The notes under the pieces were generated by a model. The model was not told the origin of the DNA and made no database searches. It saw only the letters and a list, made by a program, of their open reading frames with translations. Shown in pieces: positions 1-8,669 of a stretch of DNA of 64,000 nt. The stretch's first letter is position 1; every line of letters begins with the position of its first letter. The DNA is taken from NCBI RefSeq assembly GCF_030272615.1, contig NC_081410.1:114608433-114672432 (forward strand). The letters are read 5' to 3'. Both the position numbers and the translations under genes were made by a program. This DNA is from Cryptomeria japonica. Taxonomy: Eukaryota > Streptophyta > Pinopsida > Cupressales > Cupressaceae.

Positions 1-2
1 GG

Positions 3-2780
3 ATTGCACCTGAAGATCAACATAAAACATCATTCACTTGTCCATGGGGAACCTTCTGCTGGAATGTCATGCCCTTTGGACTGAAAAATGCAGGTGCCAC
101 GTATCAACGAGCCATGACTACTATCTTCCATGATCTCATGCATGTAAAGGTGGAAGATTATGTCGACGACCTTTTGGTTAAATCAATAGACAGAAATACA
201 CACTTGGACATACTTTCAGTTGCTTTTGATAGGCTGGAAAAATACAAGGTAAGATTAAATCCAAAGAAATGTGTCTTTGGAGTAACCTCCGGGAAGCTCC
301 TAGGATTCATTGTGTCTAAAAGAGGAATAGAAGCGGATCCAGCAAAAGTCAAGGCTATCTTGGACATGCCGCCACCCAAGAATATCAGTCAACTTCGGTC
401 TTTACAAGGGAGACTCCAGTCCATACGAAGATTCATAGCACAACTTGCAGATAAGTGTAATCCTTTCCAGCACCTGCTACACAAAAACATTAAGTTCAAA
501 TGGGACGAGAACTGTCAACAGGCTTTTCAGGCACTTAAAGACTATCTTTTGAACCCGCCAGTTTTGATGCCACCAATTCCGAATCAACCATTGCTACTTT
601 ACATATCAGCTACTCCAACAGCACTGGGGGCACTACTAGCACAGCAAATACCTGACGGCAAGGAAAAAGCAGTCTACTATATCAGTCGCACATTGGTGGG
701 ATATGAGCTCAACTACACACCAATTGAGCGTGCATGTCTCGCTGTGGTCTTCGCTTCACAAAAATTACGACATTATATGCTCACTCACAAGACCAAGTTG
801 ATTGCCAGAATTGATCCACTAAAATATCTGCTCAACAAAGCTACATTTACTGGGCGACTGGCCAAGTGGGTAATGATTTTGAGTGAATTCGACATTGAAT
901 ACGTGGACAGAAAAGCGATCAAAGGACAAGCCATTGCAGATCAACTGGCAGATGCTCCTATGATAGATGATGTTCCTCTACAGTCAGAATTTCCAGATGA
1001 GTCCATTCTAACAATATCACCTGCAAAGCCATGGCAACTATACTTTGATGGCTCATACACACAGCACGGGGCAGGAGCGGGTATACTCTTTATAACTCCC
1101 CAAGGCGATTCTATACCAAAGTCATACCGCTTATCATTTCCTTGCACCAACAATATAGCGGAATACGAGGCATTAACAACAGGGTTAAGAATTGCAGTTC
1201 AGTGGAAGATCCAGGAACTTCGTGTTTTTGGCGATTCTCAACTTGTCATCCGTCAAGCAACTGATGATTATCAAACAAAAGATGAAAAGCTAATGCCTTA
1301 CAAACAACTGGTAGATGATCTGAAACAACACTTTGCAAAGATAGAGTTCGAGCAGATACCAAGAGAACAGAATCGCGCTGCTGATGCCATGGCTACAATT
1401 GCTTCACTCATTGACCTACCACAAAATGAGACCTGTTATGAGTTCCTGATTGACAACCTGCTGATTCCGTCATATGAGATCACTCTCACGGAAATGATAT
1501 GTGTTGTTGGTCCTGAATCCCAGTTATATGGTTCCATATTCACATACCTTCGCGACAACATTTTACCTCCCGATTTATCGAACAACCAACGCCGCACTTT
1601 CATCCGCCAATCCTCCCGATACGTTATCCTAGCTGATATCCTATACCGACGAGGTCTAGATGGCACCCTCCTTAGATGTTTAGAGAGTGACGAAGCTCAG
1701 ATTGCGTTACGAGAAGTGCACGAAGGGATATGTGGTCCGCATACTAGTGGTCCTACCTTGGCCAAGAAACTCATCAGGACTGGATACTACTGGCCTACTA
1801 TGGAAAAAGATGCATATCAGTTTGTCAAGAGGTGTAAGCAGTGTCAAATTCATGGAGACCTCATACACGCACCAGCACAAGAACTACAGCCACTTGCATC
1901 TCCTTGGCCCTTTTGTCAGTGGGGACTCGATCTCATAGGCAAGATTCACCCTCCTTCTTCCAACGGACATAAATTCATTATCACAGCCACAGAGTATTTC
2001 ACAAAGTGGATTGAAGCTGTGCCTCTCACACAAGTTACTGGGAAACAAATCGCTACTTTCATCCTGAACTACATCATTTGCCGATACGGGATTCCTACTT
2101 CCATTATTACCGACAACGGGCGTCCTTTCAAGAATCAGGATGTTCGTGAACTCTGTGAGCGATTCCATATCTCTCATCGTTTCTCCACACCATATTACCC
2201 CCAAGGTAATGGCCAAGCTGAGGCGTCTAACAAAACAATTCTCAAAATACTTAAAAAGACAGTCGACGACGCTGGCCGTAACTGGCATGTCCAACTCAAT
2301 CCCGCACTTTGGGCCTATCGTACCAGTGTCCGCACACCTACAGGAGCTACACCTTACTCACTTGTCTATGGTGCTGAAGCCATCTTTCCTATTGAGGTCG
2401 AGTTACCTTCTTTACGGGTCTCCTTGAGAAACATAATCAACGATGAAGACTACAGGGTCTCTCGCCTACAAGAACTAGAACTGCTGGAGGAACGACGACA
2501 CACTGCTTTTAATCATCTCAAGGCTTACCAACAACGAATGAGTCGCAGTTACAATCACAAGGTCAAGCCTCGCACATTTGAGGTAGGTGACTTAGTCCTC
2601 AGAGAGAACCCCAAGAATCAGCAAGATAGAGAAAAGAAGGGCAAATTTGAACCCAACTGGCTTGGTCCTTACATCATCACAGCAGCATATGGATCTGGGG
2701 CATATCAGCTCTCAACTACAGAAGGTGAATCTTTGGAGGACCCTATCAATAGCATGCACCTTCGCAGGTTCTACACATAA
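3..2780 (+). CDS. pol: Pol polyprotein (RT, RNase H, second RNase H, integrase), 5' end beyond window
   Basis: The frame is open from the window edge to the stop, giving 925 residues of a longer Gag-Pol. RT is caught at its palm; the YVDD catalytic box is at residues 53-56. The first RNase H follows (about 190-310), but the usual Asp of its DAS-type motif reads as Ser-Ala-Thr (LLYISATPT), as in other Tat elements, so it is probably inactive. A second, archaeal-type RNase H (about 340-470) keeps all four catalytic acids: D349, E387, D411 and D461. Integrase has an HHCC zinc finger (573-618) and a D643, D704, E740 triad with the classic 35-residue D-E spacing. No stop or frameshift is seen. The C-terminus ends without a chromodomain. 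Activity would also need the unseen gag and protease. Confidence 0.93.
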   Translation: MAPEDQHKTSFTCPWGTFCWNVMPFGLKNAGATYQRAMTTIFHDLMHVKVEDYVDDLLVKSIDRNTHLDILSVAFDRLEKYKVRLNPKKCVFGVTSGKLLGFIVSKRGIEADPAKVKAILDMPPPKNISQLRSLQGRLQSIRRFIAQLADKCNPFQHLLHKNIKFKWDENCQQAFQALKDYLLNPPVLMPPIPNQPLLLYISATPTALGALLAQQIPDGKEKAVYYISRTLVGYELNYTPIERACLAVVFASQKLRHYMLTHKTKLIARIDPLKYLLNKATFTGRLAKWVMILSEFDIEYVDRKAIKGQAIADQLADAPMIDDVPLQSEFPDESILTISPAKPWQLYFDGSYTQHGAGAGILFITPQGDSIPKSYRLSFPCTNNIAEYEALTTGLRIAVQWKIQELRVFGDSQLVIRQATDDYQTKDEKLMPYKQLVDDLKQHFAKIEFEQIPREQNRAADAMATIASLIDLPQNETCYEFLIDNLLIPSYEITLTEMICVVGPESQLYGSIFTYLRDNILPPDLSNNQRRTFIRQSSRYVILADILYRRGLDGTLLRCLESDEAQIALREVHEGICGPHTSGPTLAKKLIRTGYYWPTMEKDAYQFVKRCKQCQIHGDLIHAPAQELQPLASPWPFCQWGLDLIGKIHPPSSNGHKFIITATEYFTKWIEAVPLTQVTGKQIATFILNYIICRYGIPTSIITDNGRPFKNQDVRELCERFHISHRFSTPYYPQGNGQAEASNKTILKILKKTVDDAGRNWHVQLNPALWAYRTSVRTPTGATPYSLVYGAEAIFPIEVELPSLRVSLRNIINDEDYRVSRLQELELLEERRHTAFNHLKAYQQRMSRSYNHKVKPRTFEVGDLVLRENPKNQQDREKKGKFEPNWLGPYIITAAYGSGAYQLSTTEGESLEDPINSMHLRRFYT

Positions 2781-2802
2781 GCTCTTTTTGAGTATCCTAA
2801 TG

Positions 2803-2912
2803 CAAAAATCCAAAAAAAAATCTAAAAAATTCAAAAATACAAAAAAATTCAAAAATACAAAAAAAATCAAAAAATTCAAAAATACAAAAAAAATTATAAA
2901 AACAAAAAAATT
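2803..2912. repeat. A-rich AAAAATTC/AAAAATAC simple repeat
   Basis: Short degenerate units of the type AAAAAATTCAAAAATAC start 23 bp after the pol stop codon. Tandem repeats just 3' of pol are a known habit of Tat/Ogre elements. Confidence 0.85.
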
Positions 2913-2919
2913 GTTACTT

Positions 2920-3066
2920 GGTGAAAACCTGGCAAACAGGCGCCTTGTGACAACAAAAAAATTGCAAAATCCAAGAAAGTAAAGAGAAATAATTTCGTCC
3001 AACGGTGAAAACCACTTCGGTGGCGCCCTGGGCAAGTACCATGGTGAAAACTGGGTCACCAGCGCC
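2920..3066 (+). repeat. Three spaced copies of a GGTGAAAAC..GCGCC phrase
   Basis: GGTGAAAAC starts at 2,920, 3,004 and 3,043. Each copy is followed 9-10 bases later by a GGCGCC or AGCGCC core. The repetition of the pair rather than of the spacer suggests a conserved RNA or DNA element of this retrotransposon; its role is unknown to me. Confidence 0.6.
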
Positions 3067-4515
3067 ATGCGTAGGGACTTTGCTCCTCCCTCTTTCAGGA
3101 TTCCCTTTCATTCTTTCACTTCGCACACAATCACGACCAATTCACTCACAATAAACTTACCCATTCCCATCATGGCTTGTTATTGATCTACCCGAGATTG
3201 GTTAGCCATTCATAATAAATCAGATCCTATCTGTGACTACGGCCAATTCCTGCGTCTAGTAATGGGTGTGGAACTGAGAACATCACATGTTTCGAGGAGT
3301 ACAGTTTCTTTCAGCTCTCTTCAGTCTATCCGCGCACAATTCGCAATAAAGCAACATTTTGCATCGCAAATCCGCAATAAAGTTCCATCTTCTCCACAAT
3401 AAGGTATCAGTTTCATGGATTCAGTCAGTTTCCAAGGAGACACAGCAGCAACAATGGGCTTCAACAAAATCAAATCTTTTAACAGACTCAGACAACATAT
3501 GGTTCAGTGCTATCTATCCTTTTTGTGAAAGTGAACATTGTGACCACAATCAAAATTTGACTTAAACAAGTGACAAGAGACACAAACTTGAGGACTACAG
3601 TGGATGTGGGTGTCGAGTCTTGGTTTTCTTTTGGTTTTATCTTTTTGGTGACATGTCTTTTAGCTTTTCCGGGATGTCTTTGACTAGAGATTCTATCTCC
3701 AGGATGTCTTTGACTAGAAAGGCGAGGATGGGGTATCGTCACTTATTTGCATTTGCTGTCTGTGGATTGTCTTTTAGTAATACTATGACTTGTCCAAGGA
3801 TATGAGGACACTGTGAGTCTAGTGTGAACTGGGGCATTCCTTGTTTGTGACTGTCTCATCTCCATGCAAACAGGTACAATGACTTTCTGGGCCGAACATA
3901 TGCCTCGATTGTCATAACCTATTCTGCCATAATAAAGCTCAATGATGATAACGCACAAGAAGCTCTTTCACGTTCATATCTTCTGTCTTCCATCCCCCTT
4001 TCTTGATTGACTTCCATTGTCCTTCTCGAGTCCGCGTAGCCCGCTATCACATGACTGAGTATAATGACACACCAAAAACATGTGCATTTCATATAGTTGT
4101 ACCTGCATCACCACATATAAGCATTTCATACATATAGATATTATAATGGCATCACATCCTGCATACAACACATGTTAGCACATCTCACATTTTCATTATA
4201 TAAATAATCATTTGCATCACATACATTTTCATTTGCATCATGCATCACATATACAACATAAAAGAACAAAAATATATGGCCTTGCATCATATAAGCATCC
4301 ATATCATAAAACATGCATCACATAAGAACATCTCATCACACAAGGTACACATGCATATAGCTGCCGCAAAAGATGAATCATCTCATATATATAATCAATC
4401 AAATGTGTCATAATACAATGATGTCAAAAGAATCATATGGCTACAAAAGAATCACCCGCAGGTGTCTACAATCCAACAATGATACATCTACTGATACAAT
4501 GGGAGCCCACTATAG

Positions 4516-7338
4516 CTATGAGGAACTCCCTCCCTCGGAGCCACCTCGCCTCGACGGAGTCTGAGCTGTAGATGGCCCTGCCCCTGGATCCCCCTGTCCC
4601 TCTGGTGGTGGTGGAGGCCCCATAACCCCACCGCTGGATGCCTGTCTCCTGCGGCTCCCTCCCGTAGCCGTCGCTGTGCGCGACGCCCTCTGGAAGCTCC
4701 TAGCCCGCTGCTCTGCTGGCACGGCTGCATAATATAGATCCCTCCAGTAGGCGATCTCCTCTCCCGCTCGCAAAACATAGGCGTAGCCTGCCCCTGCATC
4801 CTCTGCTGCCCGCCTACCTGCCCTCAGAGCTGTCTCGGCCTCGGTATATCTCTGGATGGCCTGATCCCTCTCCCGCTCTGTGTCTCGGACCCTGATCCTG
4901 AGGTGGTTCCTCTCTCGAACCAAATCCTCAATCTCATCTGCCTGGCCCTGGCAGATCTCCCGCAGCCTCACCACCTCATCCTCCTCGGAGTCTCCGCTCT
5001 CCGCCCCTGCCTGTGGCTCCCCCTCTACAGGTGCCTGTCCCTGTGCCTCTGCCTGCACCTGTCCCTGTGCCTGTATAGGTACCTGTGGCTGTACCTGTCT
5101 CTGTCCCTGTGGCTGTACCTGTCTCTGTCCCTCTCTGGGACCCTGTGCTGCTGGCACCTGTAGGGGCAGTCCACCCCGTCCTCTCACCACTGGAGCTGCT
5201 CTCTCCTGACCTCCCTCCCTCCGAGGTGCTACCCGTCTCTCTCCCACCACTCCCCTCCGCCTCCGCCGGCCCCTACCTGCATCCCCTCCTCCCTCATCAT
5301 CATCTCCTCCACCCTCTCCATCCACTGGCTCTGCCGGATCTGTCAACCTCGGAAATGGATGCTCTGCCCAGTACGCAGAGTACTCTGCGTCCATCCCTGC
5401 ATCATCTACCTCTGGCCACATGTCCCATGGCATCGGCATCATCTCTGCTAGCTGCATCACTGCCTGATCATAAGATAGCAGTGGGCCAAACTGCACCTGA
5501 TCTCTAACAGTACGGGCATACATACCCGAGCCTCGGGGCATCCTCTGAATCCGGCCATACTGCCTGCATACCCTATCCACCAGCTGTCTCTCTAATATAT
5601 AGGGCGTCCGCCCAATCAGGTACCTGCTCCGGAAGGTGTAGGGTAGCTCCAGTGCATCATCACCCCACTCCTCGCACCCCAGGTACGGCCTCCAGATCAC
5701 CATATCAATGTCATCAATGACTCTCCTCCAGTGCTCCAATCTCCCAATCCGAGGCTGGGATGTGATCATGGCATACAAATGAACAAAACTCTGTCCCTGT
5801 CCTCTGCCTCTGAAATGAATCGGCCTCGTCACTGGAAGGTGCTCATAGGCCCACACCTGCAATAGAGTCACACCGCAGCCCAGCCCCACTGATCCGTGGT
5901 ATACAAACTGATGCAGCTCATAGTACAAATGTGCTAGGACACATGGCCCCCATGCATACCTAGTGTGCTCTGCCATCAGCGTCTCCAAGGCCCCTCCCCA
6001 GCCCACTGCCAATCCTCGTGTGGCCCTGTCTGGACACAGGTATCCACTGATAACTCCCCCAATAACTGCCGGCAATGCCAATCCTGTGGCAGTCATGGTG
6101 TCCCAGGCTACATGCCCTGCTCTCATCTCCAACTCAGGATCCTGAAAAACCCGTCTCAAGGCCTCCCTGTCACCGTCACGGTCGTAGGGGATCAACTCTC
6201 CATCAATAGGGACCTGTAATATCCTGTATACATCCTCCAGTGTCACTGTCATCTCACCCATCGGCAGGTGAAACGTGCATGTCTCTGAGTGCCATCTCTC
6301 GGCCAATGCAGTCAGCAACCCCATGTTTGCCCGAAACTCAGGCACATAGAGCATATATGTGAGACCCATCTCCTCAATGGAAATCATGTCCTGGATGGAC
6401 AACTCTGGACGCAGTCTCTGAGTCGATGGGAATCTCTCCCGTGACTCCAACATCGGCAAATACTCCTGCAGTCAAGCAAATCAATCTTGTCAGTTATCGT
6501 GGCATTCACTGTTTATCACAAAATGCTACTCGCTACCCAAATGCATATGGCTATCTACCCTAGTGACACTCACTGTTCATCACAAAGTGTTGCTATTTAT
6601 CCTAGTAGTGCTCACTGTTCATCACAAAGTACTACGTGTGTGACATTCCCTGTTCATCACAAAGTGTCACTCACATTCGCACTCCCTGTTCATCACAAAG
6701 TGCTGCTTATCCTGGTGCTCCCTGTTCATCACAAAGTGCCTTGATCTATCCTAGTCTTCCTAGAGGACCTGCTTGAGTGTATCCTCTCAGCAGCTTATCC
6801 AATCGACAGCGTATGTTCATCACAGAACTGCCGATTTGACCTAAAGGACTAAAACCATGCATTTAAACACATAAACGCACTTTTAACTCATAAACGCGCT
6901 TATAGACTGCACAAACGCGCCTCTGCAACACAGACGCGCTTTCTAAACACAAACGTGCCTATACCAGACATAAACGCGACCAGGGATCACAGACGTCCCT
7001 GCATGACATAAACGCTGTTCAAAAGCACAGACGCTACTACATTTCACAAACGCGTCCGCATTCAACACAAACGCGGTTCCAGGCACAGACGCGCCTGGAC
7101 TCGACACAGACGCGCCTGTTGGACACAGACGCGCCTGGCGCTGACACAGACGCGGTTGCGCGTTTTTGCACTTTTAAACTACCCTATTTCTAGCACATTT
7201 ATTGCTCCTAAACATGCATTAATGACAAAACTTGAAATGCGTGAAAGTACGAGGAGGTTTTCGGGTACTTACCGGCTCTCCTGCATCGGCTGGTCGCTGG
7301 AATCGGCGGACACGATCGAATCTATGAACGAATGCCAT
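4516..7338 (-). CDS. Spliced antisense plant mobile domain (PMD) protein, 671 aa, in two exons
   Basis: Exon 1 is 7,338-7,273 (22 codons, MAFVHRFDRV...). Exon 2 is 6,465-4,516. Joining them is phase-0 and leaves the frame open throughout. Exon 2 has no good ATG at its 5' end; the frame stays open back to a TGACTGCAG acceptor, which forces an upstream exon. Residues about 60-380 resemble the PMD (aminotransferase-like) family: an ALAERWHSETCTFHLPMGEM block, then EDVYRILQVPIDGE, and later CVLAHLYYELH and LLQVWAYEHLPV. The C-terminal third has an acidic Gly-Asp stretch, an Arg-rich basic segment, a Gln/Pro/Val repeat, a predicted coiled coil (about 510-610) and a Ser/Gly-rich tail. Exon 2 is visibly more GC-rich than its surroundings. 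PMD proteins occur as host genes and in transposons; their biochemistry is poorly known. I infer a transposon-borne gene under selection. Confidence 0.85.
6508..6742. repeat. Minisatellite, TGTTCATCACAAAGTG unit
   Basis: About six copies of (C/T)TGTT(C/T)ATCACAAA(G/A)TG occur at irregular 35-60-bp spacing near 6,510, 6,570, 6,610, 6,650, 6,685 and 6,720, with a weaker match near 6,805. The array lies wholly within the PMD intron. Confidence 0.8.
6880..7152. repeat. Minisatellite, CACARACGCGCC unit
   Basis: About 15 units built on CACA(A/G)ACGCG(C/G)(C/T) occur at roughly 16-22-bp spacing. It is strikingly CpG-rich in an AT-rich region and lies within the PMD intron, in the 3' region of the Tat element. 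Confidence 0.85.
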
Positions 7339-7430
7339 CGCTGCTGACTGCTGCTGCTCTTTTCTCGCTCTGCACTGTGATCTTCTATGGGTGTGGATGA
7401 CAATGAGGATGTCTTTTGCCCGTGGTTTAT

Positions 7431-7436
7431 CTTATA
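7431..7436 (-). promoter_or_regulatory. Candidate TATA box of the antisense PMD gene
   Basis: On the minus strand the sequence is GGCTATAAGATAAACC, 93 bp upstream of the exon-1 ATG. That places transcription start near 7,405 with a 5' leader of about 65 nt. A CCAAT-type box (ATTGG on this strand) lies about 70 bp further upstream. The promoter is inside the element but outside the LTR. Confidence 0.55.
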
Positions 7437-7669
7437 GCCTACCCTAGCCCTCGCCCTCATTTTCCCGAGTCAGTCTTCCTCATCCCGTGACCTTGTCACT
7501 TTATCCAATCAGTCCATTCTTTCCCATCTTTCTTATCGCGAGATTGTCTGCAATCTTTCCAGACTTTTTCATCCAATCTCTCGAGGGGGCATATCATTCC
7601 CATCCTGGGGCAACTCTGTATCAGTTCATCTTATCTTCTTTGAAACAACGCGACAAGCCGCATTGTCTC

Positions 7670-7683
7670 AAAGAGGGGCAAAA
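7670..7683 (+). promoter_or_regulatory. Polypurine tract of the Tat element
   Basis: AAAGAGGGGCAAAA directly abuts TGTAGACACC, the start of the LTR. It would prime plus-strand DNA synthesis. The same tract is found next to LTRs at 8,656 (+) and 59,653 (-), linking these elements. Confidence 0.88.
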
Positions 7684-8640
7684 TGTAGACACCTAAAATT
7701 GTCATGTCTAATTAAATAAATATTTTATTTATTTAATTACTTTAGCTTAATTCTTCTATTAATTAAATAAATCTTTATTTATTTAATTAATTCATTTATC
7801 CTCTTCTAGCCTTATTTCTCATTTAAATAAATACATTTATTTATTTAAATTATCCCTTTCCTAAATTAAATAAATATTTTATTTATTTAATTGCCCTACT
7901 TCTTCTATTAATTAAATAAATCTTTATTTATTTAATTAATTCATTAACCTTTTCTACACATGACACATGTCATTCATCTCTTATTTCCTACACTACCTAC
8001 CCCTTTCATTATTTTGGTATTTCTTATACCTACCCTCTAATCCTAGCCGACCTCTCTTTTTACACCTCTCAATCTTAACCCTCCATTTTCTATTGTGTCT
8101 TCTATTTAAGGAGATGCTTTCTTCATTACCAAAGGACCCTAATGACTAATTTTGGAGGACTTGGCTACACTACGATCCTACTTGCAACCACATTCCATTC
8201 TTTGTTGAGCTCTTGTGCATACAAAAATCTGAGAGCAAGCATATCAAACAAGATCAATGGAGATAGGAAGAATGGAGATCAAAAACCCTAGTGGACATGT
8301 GATGGTATAATCTTTGTGATTTATTGAGTTATTTTGCATTGTCTTAGGTTATCTTCATATGTTATGGTGGATCTTTGTTCATTGTTAGGCTAGGGTTTGG
8401 TGGTTGAATCCATTTTAGTCTTTCAATATTGTTGTTTATTGCTATCCATTTTCACCATATACAATATCAAATCTCGACATCAATTTCATATCAGTTTCAT
8501 ATCAAATCGATTCTTTATATCTGGAGCATCATCAATATCAATCATCAAATCTGGGGCATCATATCGATATTTCAACACACAACATCATATCAACGAATTC
8601 TGACAACATATCCAGCAAATTTTCTTTGAATCAACATGTG
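7684..8640 (+). repeat. 3' LTR of the Tat element (3' end approximate)
   Basis: It starts TGTAGACACC right after the polypurine tract. U3 carries five AT palindromes. A TATA-like box (TCTATTTAAGG, near 8,100) precedes a short-leader-like region. The 3' end is unresolved: a second polypurine tract at 8,656 shows that by then the sequence belongs to another element. Confidence 0.7.
7705..7945. repeat. Five AT-rich palindromes in U3 of the LTR
   Basis: TAATTAAATAAAT ... ATTTATTTAATTA palindromes are repeated near 7,710, 7,755, 7,820, 7,863 and 7,905, separated by short C/T-rich spacers. Each can fold into a near-perfect hairpin. Confidence 0.85.
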
Positions 8641-8655
8641 ATCACATATCGACTC

Positions 8656-8669
8656 AAAGAGGGGCAAAA
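8656..8669 (+). promoter_or_regulatory. Polypurine tract of a second Tat-like element
   Basis: AAAGAGGGGCAAAA precedes TTTAGACACATAAAAATT, an LTR start with one base changed from the usual TGTAGACAC. The first element therefore appears to have inserted just upstream of this element's polypurine tract. Confidence 0.75.

Larger units (their letters stand above)
2781..4515 (+). other. Non-coding spacer between pol and the antisense gene
   Basis: No convincing coding frame is seen. The spacer holds an A-rich simple repeat (2,803-2,912), a triplicated GGTGAAAAC..GCGCC phrase (2,920-3,066), a 30-bp direct duplication (GGATGTCTTTGACTAGA at 3,672 and 3,702) and, from about 4,130 to 4,370, a stretch rich in GCATCACAT and CATTTGCATC words. 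On the opposite strand this is the 3' flank of the PMD gene, so its transcription terminator would have to lie here. I did not find a clear AATAAA signal close to its stop. Confidence 0.7.
6466..7272 (-). other. Intron of the antisense PMD gene
   Basis: The 5' donor is CCG|GTAAGT (7,272-7,267). The acceptor is CTGCAG|GAG, ending at 6,466. A CTGAC branch-point match (6,493-6,489) puts its A 24 nt from the acceptor, with a T-rich stretch between. The two exons join in phase 0. The 807-bp intron consists largely of two unrelated minisatellites. Not confirmed by transcript data. Confidence 0.78.
1..8640 (+). mobile_element. Tat/Ogre-lineage Ty3/gypsy retrotransposon, 3' half
   Basis: The element enters the window inside reverse transcriptase, so the 5' LTR, gag and protease lie upstream of base 1. 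Seen in order: RT, RNase H, a second RNase H, integrase, a long repeat-rich 3' region with an antisense gene, a polypurine tract and a 3' LTR. The RT, RNase H, second archaeal-type RNase H, integrase order is a hallmark of the plant Tat lineage (Ogre, Retand, Grande and relatives). Both the sense frame and the antisense gene are open, so this is the youngest-looking element in the window. The 3' boundary of the LTR is estimated, not proven, because the 5' LTR is not available for comparison. Confidence 0.85.

Noticed and set aside
4880-5507. Long plus-strand frames rich in Ser/Pro/Cys opposite the PMD gene
   Set aside because: They are shadows of the GC-rich PMD exon and its repeat tract. They have no family motifs and no start context.
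7269-7460. Minus-strand frame beginning MRARARVG upstream of the PMD gene
   Set aside because: It overlaps the TATA box and leader and would read through the GTAAGT donor to an immediate stop. The other frame (ATG at 7,338) joins exon 2 in phase and is preferred.
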